33,197 nt of DNA from an uncultured Bacteroidota bacterium. Its GTDB lineage: Bacteria; Bacteroidota; Bacteroidia; Flavobacteriales; Flavobacteriaceae. This document shows positions 1 through 8,598 of the stretch, in pieces. The notes under the pieces are model-generated. The model ran no database searches. It was not told the DNA's origin and was given only the letters and a program-made list of their open reading frames with translations. The DNA lies in contig CACERG010000020.1 of assembly GCA_902561795.1 (NCBI GenBank), positions 1-33,197 on the forward strand. The letters run 5' to 3'. Both the position numbers and the translations under genes were made by a program. How positions within the stretch are numbered: position 1 is the first letter of the stretch; every line of letters starts with the position of its first letter.

Positions 1-1192
1 CTTTGGTAAAAATCTAAATCCTAAAATTGGATTGGCTGTGGGATTAATGAATTATATTGGAGTTGATAGCTTAAGTCCTGAAAATTTAAAAAAGGTATTT
101 TATAACCTTGGTGCTGAATATAGTTTTCAAACATCCTCCGATGGTGAAGAGACCTCAGTTTCTATAAGTGGACTGAGTGAAAATATGGAAGCTTCCATTA
201 AGCTTTTTGAAAATTTATTAATTAATCCTATTACAACACAAGAGGTTGTGGATAAATTGGTGGAACGTTTAATTAAATCTCGATTAGATGCAAAAAAGGA
301 TAAAAATATAATTCATAGGAGACAATTGTTATCTTATAGTATTTATGGTGAAAAAAATCCAGTTTCTGATATTTTAACGCCTACTGAGTTAAAAAAAATC
401 AAACAAGAAGAATTAATAGAATTGATCAAATCATTATCAAGTTATTCCCATCGTATAATATACTACGGTAATAAGGATAAAAACTCACTAACATCTCTTA
501 TCAAAAAGTACCACAAAATACCGATCAAATTTTTGGAGGTAAAAAATAAAATTAAAAAATACAAGGAAAAAGATTACAAAGACAATTACGTTTTCTGGAC
601 AAATTTTGACATGGTACAAACTGAAATTATACTTCTCTCTAGGCTTGAGCCTTTAGATAATGAAAAAACAGCAGCAATTAATTTATTTAATCAGTACTTT
701 GGTGGTGGTATGAACTCTATAGTTTTTCAGGAAATTAGAGAAGCTCAAGGCTTAGCTTATGCTGTTTTTTCTAATTACAGTCAGGCGAGCAAAACTGACC
801 GATCAGATTATCTATTATCGTACGTGGGTGTTCAAAATGATAAGCAAAGTGAAGCTTTATCCTCTATGTTTGGGTTGATTAATGAACTACCTAAATCAGA
901 GCAAGCCTTTGAAATAGCAAAAAAAGCTATTTTAAATAAAATAGAAAGTGAGCGCATTACTAAATCATCCGTTTTATCATACTATTTAAGTGCAGAAAAA
1001 AAAGGTGTTGATTATGATATAAGAGAAAAAATTTATGATGAGGTCAAAACTATGACACTTGAGAAATTAAAAAGATTTCATGAAAAATATATAAAGGAAA
1101 AGCCTCACAATATATTGTTGATAGGAAATCGTGATAATATAAATTTTAAAAATTTGAAAAAAATACGGTACAATCAGGGAGATTTCTCTTGA
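1..1192 (+). CDS. M16 family zinc metallopeptidase, C-terminal part (5' truncated by window edge)
   Basis: The reading frame is open from base 2, so this is the 3' part of a longer gene; about 396 residues are visible. The stretch around 'YFGGGMNSIVFQEIREAQGLAY' positions (bases about 690-760) is the hallmark of an M16 peptidase C-terminal domain: a Gly-rich turn, then an R-E-A-x-G-L-A-Y motif that helps form the substrate chamber. No HxxEH zinc site is present here; in this family it lies in the N-terminal half, so it would be upstream of the window. Bacteroidota M16 proteins of this type are usually exported, two-lobed proteases of about 900 or more residues. The first in-frame start-like codon (TTG at 32) is internal and should not be taken as the start. 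The gene converges with nqrF, 45 bases away, with no obvious hairpin terminator between them. Confidence 0.85.
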   Translation, partial: FGKNLNPKIGLAVGLMNYIGVDSLSPENLKKVFYNLGAEYSFQTSSDGEETSVSISGLSENMEASIKLFENLLINPITTQEVVDKLVERLIKSRLDAKKDKNIIHRRQLLSYSIYGEKNPVSDILTPTELKKIKQEELIELIKSLSSYSHRIIYYGNKDKNSLTSLIKKYHKIPIKFLEVKNKIKKYKEKDYKDNYVFWTNFDMVQTEIILLSRLEPLDNEKTAAINLFNQYFGGGMNSIVFQEIREAQGLAYAVFSNYSQASKTDRSDYLLSYVGVQNDKQSEALSSMFGLINELPKSEQAFEIAKKAILNKIESERITKSSVLSYYLSAEKKGVDYDIREKIYDEVKTMTLEKLKRFHEKYIKEKPHNILLIGNRDNINFKNLKKIRYNQGDFS

Positions 1193-1237
1193 AACACTCT
1201 TTGGATTTTGATTAAAGTAAAAAAAACAAGATTATAA

Positions 1238-2533
1238 TTAACCACCAAAATCGTCGAATCTTACATTTTCAGGTGGAACACCAAAATCTTCAGCCATTTT
1301 TTCTACAGCTTGATTCATCAACGGTGGTCCACAAAAGTAAACCTCAATATCCTCAGGCGAATCGTGATTAGAAAGATATTGATCAATCACCACTTGGTGA
1401 ACAAAGCCAGTAAATCCATCACCTTTGGAATCTAAAGAAGATTTTTCTGTCCAATTGTCTTCCTCTAGCGGTTCAGAAAGGGCTATGTAAAACTTAAAAT
1501 TCGAAAAGTCTTTCTCCAAAGCTTTAAAATGATCTATATAAAATAACTCTCTTTTAGATCGCCCTCCATACCAAAAAGTGACTTTTCTTCCAGTTTTTAA
1601 TGTCCTAAAAAGTTCATAAAGGTGTGACCGCATTGGTGCCATCCCAGCTCCTCCACCAACGTAGAGCATTTCTGAGTCTGATTCATTTATGAAAAATTCA
1701 CCATAAGGACCTGATATTGTAACTTTATCCCCTGGTTTTTTTGAAAATATATATGAAGAAGCTACTCCAGGATTAAGGTCACTCCAAGTGTTTTTTGCTC
1801 TATCAAAAGGTGGTGTTGCAATACGTACGTTTAACATTATCTCTTTGCCTTCAGCTGGGTATGAAGCCATTGAATAAGCACGTTCGACTATATCTGGGTT
1901 CTTCATCACTAATGGCCACAAACCAAATTTATCCCATTCTAACTTGAATTTATTTTGGTCTCCAGGGTGCTCGTCAGGGTGAGCTGAAATATCAATGTCC
2001 TCATATTTAACTTCACACTGTGGTATTTCTATTTGAATGTATCCTCCAGCCTTATAGTCCATCTCTTCAGGAATTTCAACGACAAATTCTTTTATAAATG
2101 AGGCTACATTCCAATTTCTCACAACAGTTGCTTCATATTTTTTAATTCCAAAAATTTCTTCTGGTACTTTGATTACCATATCTTGTTTGACTTTAACTTG
2201 ACAACCCAAACGCCAACCATCCGCAACCTCTTTTCTTGAAAAATGAGGTGTTTCAGTTGGAAGGATTTCTCCTCCTCCATCTAAAACTTGACATTTGCAT
2301 TGAATACATGTCCCACCACCTCCACAAGCTGAGGGTAAAAATATTTTATTGTTCCCTAAGGTACTCAACAGTGTACTCCCCGATGAGACCTCTACTTTAT
2401 TTTCTCCATTAATCAAAAGTGATACTGGACCAGACGGTAGCAATTTTGCTTTAACGCCTAAAAGCATACCAACCAGAATAAAGGTAACTACTAAAAAAAC
2501 TATAATACTTGCAAAAACAACTGTAAATTCCAT
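1238..2533 (-). CDS. nqrF: Na+-translocating NADH:quinone reductase subunit F
   Basis: This is the NADH-oxidising subunit of Na+-NQR, which passes electrons from NADH through FAD and a 2Fe-2S centre into the membrane part while Na+ is pumped out. At 431 residues it has family length. An N-terminal membrane helix covers about residues 5-28. The plant-type ferredoxin domain has cluster cysteines at 70, 76, 79 and 111, the same spacing as in Vibrio NqrF. The FAD-binding RAYSMASYP motif is at 218-226, and the NADH-binding GGGAGMAP motif at 293-300. It is the last gene of the nqrABCDEF operon, starting 7 bases after nqrE. No apbE flavin transferase follows it, unlike in Vibrio; the next gene is convergent. 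Confidence 0.97.
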   Translation of the reverse strand: MEFTVVFASIIVFLVVTFILVGMLLGVKAKLLPSGPVSLLINGENKVEVSSGSTLLSTLGNNKIFLPSACGGGGTCIQCKCQVLDGGGEILPTETPHFSRKEVADGWRLGCQVKVKQDMVIKVPEEIFGIKKYEATVVRNWNVASFIKEFVVEIPEEMDYKAGGYIQIEIPQCEVKYEDIDISAHPDEHPGDQNKFKLEWDKFGLWPLVMKNPDIVERAYSMASYPAEGKEIMLNVRIATPPFDRAKNTWSDLNPGVASSYIFSKKPGDKVTISGPYGEFFINESDSEMLYVGGGAGMAPMRSHLYELFRTLKTGRKVTFWYGGRSKRELFYIDHFKALEKDFSNFKFYIALSEPLEEDNWTEKSSLDSKGDGFTGFVHQVVIDQYLSNHDSPEDIEVYFCGPPLMNQAVEKMAEDFGVPPENVRFDDFGG

Positions 2534-2540
2534 TTTTAAA

Positions 2541-3157
2541 TTATATTTTAATTCCCATAAAACTCATAAATCCCAAAGCCATAAGTCCCGTAATAATAAA
2601 AGTAATACCCAGGCCTCTTAATGGTGCAGGTACATTTGAATAAGTAATTTTTTCTCGAATAGCAGCTATAGCTAGAATTGCAAGCAACCACCCTACACCA
2701 GAACCCAATCCATAAATTGCCGATTCTGTTATTCCTGAAAAATCTTTTTGCTGCATAAATAATGACCCTCCAAGTATGGCACAGTTAACTGCAATTAGTG
2801 GCAAAAAAATTCCTAAAGCTCCATATAGGGCAGGAGCAAATTTTTCAACAACCATCTCGACTAACTGAACCATAGAAGCAATAACAGCTATAAACATAAT
2901 AAAGCTTAGAAAACTTAAATCCAGATCAGCATAGCTTTATCAAACCAAGAAAGAGCACCTGGCCTTAGAAGATATGTATCAAGTAAAAAATTTATGGGTA
3001 CTGTTATTGCTAAAACAAATATGACTGCAAAGCCTAAACCTACTGCTGTCTTAACAGTTTTAGAAACAGCTAAATAAGAACACATTCCTAAGAAATAGGC
3101 GAAGATCATGTTTTCAACAAAAATACTTTTTACAAATAGATTTAAATATGATTCCAT
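2541..3157 (-). pseudogene. nqrE: Na+-NQR subunit E, split by a one-base frameshift
   Basis: Two adjacent reading frames together make one NqrE. Bases 2915-3157 give the N-terminal part ([19 protein letters not shown]..., with Cys26). Bases 2541 to about 2930 give the rest ([18 protein letters not shown]..., with the conserved VNCAILGG cysteine). The family has about 200 residues and runs straight through this join. The frame change must fall in roughly 2917-2938. One extra A in the AAA at 2938-2936 (minus strand) would give ...[17 protein letters not shown]... and a protein of about 205 residues. NqrE and NqrD each contribute cysteines to an intramembrane iron-sulfur centre. Here those cysteines fall on opposite sides of the break, so neither half should work alone. 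All other nqr genes are intact. A sequencing or assembly error, or a very recent mutation, is the likeliest explanation. Confidence 0.9.
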
Positions 3158-3163
3158 TTTTCT

Positions 3164-3859
3164 CTAGTTTTTTTCAATAAGTATCCTGTTACGATATCTT
3201 TGAATCCAAATAATTAGACCTACAGTAATTAGTGCCATAGGAGAAAGCAACATTAAACCATTATTTACATAGCCCATTTCATAAAATGAATCAGGAATAA
3301 CTTGATAGCCAAATAGTTTTCCTGAACCAAACAGCTCTCTGAAAAAGGCAACAAGTATTAAAATGAAACCATATCCAGCTGCATTTCCAATACCATCAAG
3401 AAATGATTTCCAAACACCGTTACCTAAAGCAAATGCTTCAAGTCTTCCCATTACAATACAATTTGTTATTATTAAACCAATAAAGATGGATAGCTCTTTA
3501 CTTACATCGTAAGCAAAAGCTCTCAAAATTTGATCTACTAGAATAACCATTGAAGCAACTACAACTAACTGAACAATTATTCTAATTCTGTTTGGTATAA
3601 GATTCCTTAGCAAGGATATGATTACATTGCTCGCAGCCATAACTGCCATAACCGATATACTCATTACTAATGCTGGTTTTAACTGAACTGTTATAGCAAG
3701 TGCTGAACAGATACCTAGTACTTGAACAGTTATTGGATTGTTGTCATCCATGGGATCTGTTAGCAGCTTCCGATTTTTCTTTGATAAAAGAGGCTCTTTC
3801 TCTTTACTAACAAAAAAAATACTTGTCGTTTCTGTTTTTAATCTTTTTTTATTTTTCAT
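3164..3859 (-). CDS. nqrD: Na+-NQR subunit D
   Basis: An integral membrane subunit homologous to NqrE that lies in the Na+ path and helps ligate the intramembrane iron-sulfur centre. The core LLSKKNRKLLTDP...NNPITVQVLGICSALAITV is typical, and the second conserved cysteine is in LIITNCIVMGRLEAF. About six hydrophobic segments follow. I chose the ATG at 3859, four bases past the nqrC stop, giving 231 residues. A TTG further upstream (3883) would overlap the end of nqrC and adds nothing conserved. Even with this start, the protein has about 20 extra polar residues (KNKKRLKTETTSIFFVSK...) before the conserved LLSKKNRK, and no closer start codon exists. It lies between nqrC and nqrE, 6 bases before the nqrE start. 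Confidence 0.95.
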   Translation of the reverse strand: MKNKKRLKTETTSIFFVSKEKEPLLSKKNRKLLTDPMDDNNPITVQVLGICSALAITVQLKPALVMSISVMAVMAASNVIISLLRNLIPNRIRIIVQLVVVASMVILVDQILRAFAYDVSKELSIFIGLIITNCIVMGRLEAFALGNGVWKSFLDGIGNAAGYGFILILVAFFRELFGSGKLFGYQVIPDSFYEMGYVNNGLMLLSPMALITVGLIIWIQRYRNRILIEKN

Positions 3860-3863
3860 TAAC

Positions 3864-4595
3864 TCAATTATATAATGCAACAATGCTTTTTTCTTGTTTC
3901 AAATAGGGCAGATAATGTGTCAACCTCTCCTTGATCATATCTGTTACACCGTCACCTGTAATTGTTGCACCAGATATTGCATCTACTTCATGGTCATCTT
4001 TGTCTAAGTCCTTGGGGTCATTATTTGTTTTAGATACATTTATTCCAACCAAATTACCTTGAGGGTCAAAAACCTTTTCACCCAAAAAACGGTTCTGAAA
4101 CCATTGCTGGGTAATTTCAGCTCCAAGACCAGCAGTTTCACCTTTATGATCAAACACTGCACCTTTAATTGTATTTTTATCTTCCTCTAAAGCGATATAT
4201 CCCCATATTGCATCCCAAAGTCCTTTTCCACGTAAAGGGATGACATAGTATTTTTCTTCTTCAACCGAAGCTACATAAATAGGAAACCGTTGGTCCGAAT
4301 AACTCTTTCTCAATTCATTATTTAATTTGATGTCAAAAGCATTTATCTCTGGATCAATACTCCCATCTTCTTTCAGGGTAAGTTCTTCAGTTATGTACTT
4401 ATTATATAGTGCCTCGGCCTCCTCTCTTTCAGTTTCAATTCCAATTGTAGCCAGGATATTTTGCATTTTTTCTTTACGCACGTTTGATATTTGACGCTCT
4501 TTAAGTGAACTTGCTGTAAAAGCTAATGAAGAGGCTACAATAAGAACCATTAATGTTGCAAATAAAAAGGTATAAACATTACTGTCTCTATTCAT
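3864..4595 (-). CDS. nqrC: Na+-NQR subunit C (covalent FMN protein)
   Basis: A membrane-anchored subunit that carries a covalently bound FMN in the electron path of Na+-NQR. It has 243 residues, with one N-terminal helix (about 8-31) followed by an FMN-binding domain. The flavinylation motif is SGATIT at 208-213, with Thr211 the expected phosphoester attachment site, in the usual DAISGAT context. The acidic linker at 60-85 and the GLGAEI segment near 156-161 are typical of the family. It starts directly after nqrB (the nqrB stop ends at 4596 and the nqrC start is at 4595), suggesting translational coupling. Attaching FMN needs an ApbE transferase, which is not in this window. Confidence 0.97.
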   Translation of the reverse strand: MNRDSNVYTFLFATLMVLIVASSLAFTASSLKERQISNVRKEKMQNILATIGIETEREEAEALYNKYITEELTLKEDGSIDPEINAFDIKLNNELRKSYSDQRFPIYVASVEEEKYYVIPLRGKGLWDAIWGYIALEEDKNTIKGAVFDHKGETAGLGAEITQQWFQNRFLGEKVFDPQGNLVGINVSKTNNDPKDLDKDDHEVDAISGATITGDGVTDMIKERLTHYLPYLKQEKSIVALYN

Positions 4596-5759
4596 CTATA
4601 TTGTTTTAAGTTGGTTTACAGAAGTTTCCCAACGTTTCCTTCGCTTTTTAATATTTCCATTTATTACATAATGATCAATAGTTGGTGCAAATACATTCAT
4701 TAACAAAATTGCAAGCATTACTCCCTCTGGATAAGCGGGATTAAAAACGCGAATCATTATACAAAAAATTCCTACCAAAACACCGTATATCCATTTTCCT
4801 TGATTTGTTTGGGCAGCTGAAACTGGATCTGTCGCCATAAATACAATACCAAAAGCAAAACCTCCAACTATAAGATGATTAATCCAAGAAAAGCTCATTA
4901 ATTCATTTGCTGCCCAAAGGTTAAATAAAAAGCCCATGAATGACGCACCTAAAATACCCCCAACGATTATTCGCCAACTTCCTATACCTGTTAGAATTAA
5001 GATTAATGCACCAACAGCTACCCATAAGGTCGAAGTTTCTGCTATCGAACCTGGTATTGAACCTTGAAACATTTCCATAGCAGAATAATTTACTTTTCCT
5101 CCAGCAGCTAGAGTTCCTAGTATGGTTTCGCCTGAAATTGCATCTATATTTGTAGCTTCGGAAACCCATACTTTATTACCCGACATGTACGTTGGATAAG
5201 CAAAAAATGCAAATGCTCTAGCTGTGAGGGCCGGGTTAAGTATATTCATACCTGTTCCGCCGAAAGCCTCCTTAGCCACCAATACAGCGAAAGCAGTTGA
5301 TAAACCAACCATCCAAAGGGGTATGTCAATAGGCATTATCATTGGTATTAATAGGCCTGTAACCAAATAGCCTTCATTTACTTCATGGCCCCTATAAACT
5401 GCAAAGCCGAACTCTATTGATAATCCTACAACATAAGAAACAACTATCATTGGTACGATTTTCCAACTTCCATGGATAAAAGCTTCTAGAAATGTAAAAG
5501 GACTCCCAGTTTGAATTAAATATTGGTACCCTGTATTGTATATACCATATAATAACGCAGGTAAAAGTGCTATTATAACAGTAACCATAGTTCTTTTGAG
5601 ATCAATGGCATCACGTATATGGGCCCCTTTTTTTGTTGTATGGTTAGGAACAAATAAAAATGTGTCAAAAGCATTTATTGCAGGCGCAAACTTTTCTAAC
5701 TTTTGTCCTTTTCCAAATGGTTTTTTTATTTTATCTAAACTTTTTCTTATTAAATTCAT
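4596..5759 (-). CDS. nqrB: Na+-NQR subunit B (membrane, covalent FMN and riboflavin)
   Basis: The largest membrane subunit of Na+-NQR, which forms much of the Na+ path. It has 387 residues and about ten hydrophobic segments, with a typical N-terminus (PFGKGQKLEKFAPAINAFDTF). The segment LVAKEAFGGTGMNILNPALTARAF is characteristic. The site aligned with the S-G-A-T flavinylation motif reads SGET at 209-212: the acceptor Thr is kept (T212) but Ala is replaced by Glu. Ten bases separate it from nqrA upstream, and it abuts nqrC downstream, so it is clearly an internal operon gene. Identity is certain; the effect of the SGET variant is unknown and it may simply be lineage-typical. Confidence 0.97.
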   Translation of the reverse strand: MNLIRKSLDKIKKPFGKGQKLEKFAPAINAFDTFLFVPNHTTKKGAHIRDAIDLKRTMVTVIIALLPALLYGIYNTGYQYLIQTGSPFTFLEAFIHGSWKIVPMIVVSYVVGLSIEFGFAVYRGHEVNEGYLVTGLLIPMIMPIDIPLWMVGLSTAFAVLVAKEAFGGTGMNILNPALTARAFAFFAYPTYMSGNKVWVSEATNIDAISGETILGTLAAGGKVNYSAMEMFQGSIPGSIAETSTLWVAVGALILILTGIGSWRIIVGGILGASFMGFLFNLWAANELMSFSWINHLIVGGFAFGIVFMATDPVSAAQTNQGKWIYGVLVGIFCIMIRVFNPAYPEGVMLAILLMNVFAPTIDHYVINGNIKKRRKRWETSVNQLKTI

Positions 5760-5769
5760 ATGTATTTTT

Positions 5770-7128
5770 TTAACCTACCTCATTAATCATTAACTCTATT
5801 CCTTCCCTAATAATTTCTTGAGCTTCGATTTTTGAAGTGTTTGAATAATCTATCAATCCAAAGTCCTCAGGTACAACTTCATAAATTCCAAGGGCTTCCA
5901 TTTTTTCAATGTCACCCACCATACATGCTTTTAAAAGTTGCATTGGATAAATTTCTAATGGAAATATTTTTTCCATTTCACCTGTAACAACTAAAGCCCT
6001 TTCCTCTCCATTTAAATTTGTATTAACATCAAATCCTTTTCTATTAAAAACTCTTGAAAATGAAGTGTTAGACAAACTTAAAATATTGTTATCTACAAAT
6101 GGTAGCCATCCAAACATTCTGTATTCATCTCCCTCAGGTATTACAGTAACTAGATTATTAAAATATCCCAGAAAACAATTAGAAGTCGAATCGTTTCCTG
6201 TAAGTACGTCACCGTTAATAACTCTTGTTTTTTTATCTATTGTACCAACTTTTCTTAAAAATGGTTGTAGCTCAGCACCTATTGTTGTTTGGAAATATTT
6301 GGGATTTTCAACTGCATTACCAGATATTGCTACAGTTCGCCTAGGACAAAAAATTCCTGAATTTAGAAATCTACCTAAATTAGCAACATCTTCCGCGTTT
6401 ACAGTCCAAATACGTTCTCCAATATTTAGTGGAGTTAATTCTTGAATATGTAAACTTAAGTTGCCGGCAGGGTGTGGACCCCTAACTGTATAATGCTGAA
6501 CACCTTCTATTGATTCAAAATAATCTGAAAATTCTTTCTCAACACCTAAAAAAACTGGTTGGTCCACTAATTTGTTTAGTAAGTTGATACCTAACTGAAA
6601 ATCATTTTTTTGATCTTTCAAAATAAACTGTAAATCACCATGTAACGGGTCTGTTTTAACAGTCGATACAAAAATAGCCTTCGGTGTATCTGCCGGATTG
6701 GCAATAGTACCATAGGGTCTTTGATGAATGAATGGCCAATTTCCACTACTAGTAAGTAAAGACTTTAAGTCATGACGATTTTTTTTATCCCACCCTGAAA
6801 CGGAATATTTAATAGAATCCTGTTTAGTAGAAGCCTTTATAATGATATTCTCTATTTTTCTTTTGGGGCCTCTTACAACACTCGTTATAGTTCCAGCTAC
6901 AGGTGAAACAAACTTTATATGTGTGTTTTTTTTACTGAAGAAAATTGGGGATCCTAATTTTACAGGAGCGCCTTCCTTTAAAATAAGTTTTGGTGCTATT
7001 CCAAAAAAATCATCAGGCCTTATAGAAAAACTAGAAGGTGAAACAGTTTTGTCTAAAATTTTTTCTGCACCACCTTTTAAATTGAGATTCGCACCCTTAC
7101 GTGTTCGAATATCTTTTATCACTTCCAT
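5770..7128 (-). CDS. nqrA: Na+-NQR subunit A
   Basis: The cytoplasmic peripheral subunit of Na+-NQR, implicated in quinone binding and required for assembly. At 452 residues it matches the family. Typical segments are KGGAEKILDKTVSPSSFSIRPDDFFGIAPKL near the N-terminus (Vibrio-type 'GLDIP' region replaced), SPVAGTI at about 75, HPAGNLSLHIQ near 220, and the C-terminal CMVGDIEKMEALGIYEVVPEDFGLIDY. It is the first gene of the nqr operon. A Bacteroidota-type promoter sits 25-53 bases upstream. Divergent from it, 167 bases away, is the T9SS plug gene. Confidence 0.97.
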   Translation of the reverse strand: MEVIKDIRTRKGANLNLKGGAEKILDKTVSPSSFSIRPDDFFGIAPKLILKEGAPVKLGSPIFFSKKNTHIKFVSPVAGTITSVVRGPKRKIENIIIKASTKQDSIKYSVSGWDKKNRHDLKSLLTSSGNWPFIHQRPYGTIANPADTPKAIFVSTVKTDPLHGDLQFILKDQKNDFQLGINLLNKLVDQPVFLGVEKEFSDYFESIEGVQHYTVRGPHPAGNLSLHIQELTPLNIGERIWTVNAEDVANLGRFLNSGIFCPRRTVAISGNAVENPKYFQTTIGAELQPFLRKVGTIDKKTRVINGDVLTGNDSTSNCFLGYFNNLVTVIPEGDEYRMFGWLPFVDNNILSLSNTSFSRVFNRKGFDVNTNLNGEERALVVTGEMEKIFPLEIYPMQLLKACMVGDIEKMEALGIYEVVPEDFGLIDYSNTSKIEAQEIIREGIELMINEVG

Positions 7129-7152
7129 TAAATCTAATTCATAAAATCATAT

Positions 7153-7181
7153 CAAATTTAATAACTAAACACTTCTGCAAA
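7153..7181 (-). promoter_or_regulatory. Putative promoter of the nqr operon
   Basis: On the minus strand a TTTG (7181-7178) is followed after 17 bases by TAAATTTG (7160-7153). This fits the Bacteroidota sigma-70 pattern, TTTG at -33 and TAnnTTTG at -7. Transcription would start near 7147, leaving a short leader before the nqrA ATG at 7128. Inferred by motif match only. Confidence 0.6.
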
Positions 7182-7257
7182 AAACAAATAACCAGGGAAA
7201 TAGTTTATTTATATTAATTCTAAATAAGTGTTCAATCTTTTTTTAAATAACACGCAA

Positions 7258-7289
7258 TTTGGTGGTCAGAGGATGAACACATAATTTTA
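7258..7289 (+). promoter_or_regulatory. Possible promoter of the T9SS plug gene
   Basis: TTTG at 7258-7261 and TAATTTTA at 7282-7289 (one mismatch to TAnnTTTG) are separated by 20 bases. The start of transcription would fall almost on the ATG at 7296, giving a near-leaderless mRNA. This is weak evidence. Confidence 0.3.
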
Positions 7290-7295
7290 CTTGCA

Positions 7296-8543
7296 ATGAA
7301 AAAAACACTTTTTTTTTTTTTAAGTTCATTTATTTTCAGTCATAGTATTTCCCAAATTGTTTATGAAGTACCTGAACCTGATAATATAAAAACTGTGAAA
7401 TTTTTTGGATCAAAAATTACTGACAACTTTCCAGTAGCTAAATTAGGAGAAAAAATAACTCTAGTATTTGATGATCTGAACGGCAATGAAAATGACTATT
7501 ACTATAAAATAGAACATTTCAATCACGACTGGACTACCTCAAATCTTTTAAAAAATGAATATTTAAATGGATACGACAATCTTAGAATAGATAACTATAT
7601 TAATTCTTTCAATACTTTACAAAGCTACACTCATTACCATTTAGAAATCCCAAATAAAAACGTTAGTCTAATTATTAGTGGAAATTATCTTATTAAAGTT
7701 TTTAACTCATACGACGAGCTTGTATTTTCAAGAAGATTTTGCGTTTATGAAGAATTGGCAACTGTACGATCATCTGTAAATCGTCCACAAAACATGAATC
7801 GATTCAATACTCACCAGTCAATTCATTTTTCAATAACTCCATTAAAGGGGACTTTTAGAAATCCCGAAAAAAACTTGTTTGTGCATTTAATTCAAAATAG
7901 ACAATGGTATAATGAAATTCAAGATTTAAAACCTCAATATTTGTCAGGTAGTACTCTTCAATATTTTTACGAAAGTCCTTCTCAATTTGAAGGGGGTAAT
8001 GAATATTATTTTTTTGACTCCAAAGATTTAAGGATATCTACACCAAATATTAGCTACACAAATAAGTCAGAACTTTATGAAATATATCTCAATATTGATG
8101 TCCCACAGATTTATAAGAATTATTCGTACAGTCAAGATATAAACGGAGGGTTTGAAATAAGAAACACTATGAGGCCAGGCAATCCAGATAATGAGGCAGA
8201 TTATAGCTATGTTTATTTTAGTTTAGCAAGTGACAGAAAAATTAGTGATGGTAAAATATATGTTTATGGGGGATTTAATAACTATAAAATTAGTGACTTA
8301 AATCGTATGTACTTTAATCCTTCTTTAAGAATATATGAGGGTATAATTTTACTAAAACAAGGATTTTATAATTACAAATACATAATACGAGAAAAAGAAA
8401 AAATTAAACAAAATGGCATAAGTGGTTCACATGCTTTGACTGAAAATGACTATTTGGTACTTGCCTATTACAGGAATATTGGGGCACAATATGACTCTTT
8501 AATTGGTGTTGGCGAGTGCAATTCTTTTAACCTTCAAAATTGA
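7296..8543 (+). CDS. Type IX secretion system plug protein (DUF5103)
   Basis: A 415-residue exported protein of the DUF5103 family. In Flavobacterium this family was identified as the 'Plug' that closes the periplasmic side of the SprA translocon of the type IX secretion system. An N-terminal signal peptide is clear (MKKTLFFFLSSFIFSHSISQ, cleavage after about residue 20). The remainder is beta-rich: the N-terminal domain reads YEVPEPDNIKTVKF... and the C-terminus has the diagnostic GxxALTENDYLVLAYYRNIGAQYDSLIGVG. The signal-peptide codons contain a run of 13 T (7309-7321), a possible slippage site. It is followed by apaG and pruA on the same strand and is divergent from nqrA. I see no symbol in general use. 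Confidence 0.87.
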   Translation: MKKTLFFFLSSFIFSHSISQIVYEVPEPDNIKTVKFFGSKITDNFPVAKLGEKITLVFDDLNGNENDYYYKIEHFNHDWTTSNLLKNEYLNGYDNLRIDNYINSFNTLQSYTHYHLEIPNKNVSLIISGNYLIKVFNSYDELVFSRRFCVYEELATVRSSVNRPQNMNRFNTHQSIHFSITPLKGTFRNPEKNLFVHLIQNRQWYNEIQDLKPQYLSGSTLQYFYESPSQFEGGNEYYFFDSKDLRISTPNISYTNKSELYEIYLNIDVPQIYKNYSYSQDINGGFEIRNTMRPGNPDNEADYSYVYFSLASDRKISDGKIYVYGGFNNYKISDLNRMYFNPSLRIYEGIILLKQGFYNYKYIIREKEKIKQNGISGSHALTENDYLVLAYYRNIGAQYDSLIGVGECNSFNLQN

Positions 8544-8598
8544 TATTTTTTAATAGAGATTTTGTTACCTTTAATATTATTCTTATTTGTAAATTTTA

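Noticed and set aside
1193-1237. Terminator between the M16 peptidase gene and nqrF
   Set aside because: No inverted repeat with a G/C-containing stem is present in these 45 bases.
2349-2621. Open frame on the plus strand across the nqrF/nqrE junction
   Set aside because: Low-complexity translation opposite conserved nqr codons; a shadow.
2915-2940. Programmed -1 ribosomal frameshift as the explanation for split nqrE
   Set aside because: The join reads GAT AAA GCT with no X-XXY-YYZ heptamer and no evident downstream stem. Slippage of the Lys codon by -1 would pair poorly, so an indel is simpler.
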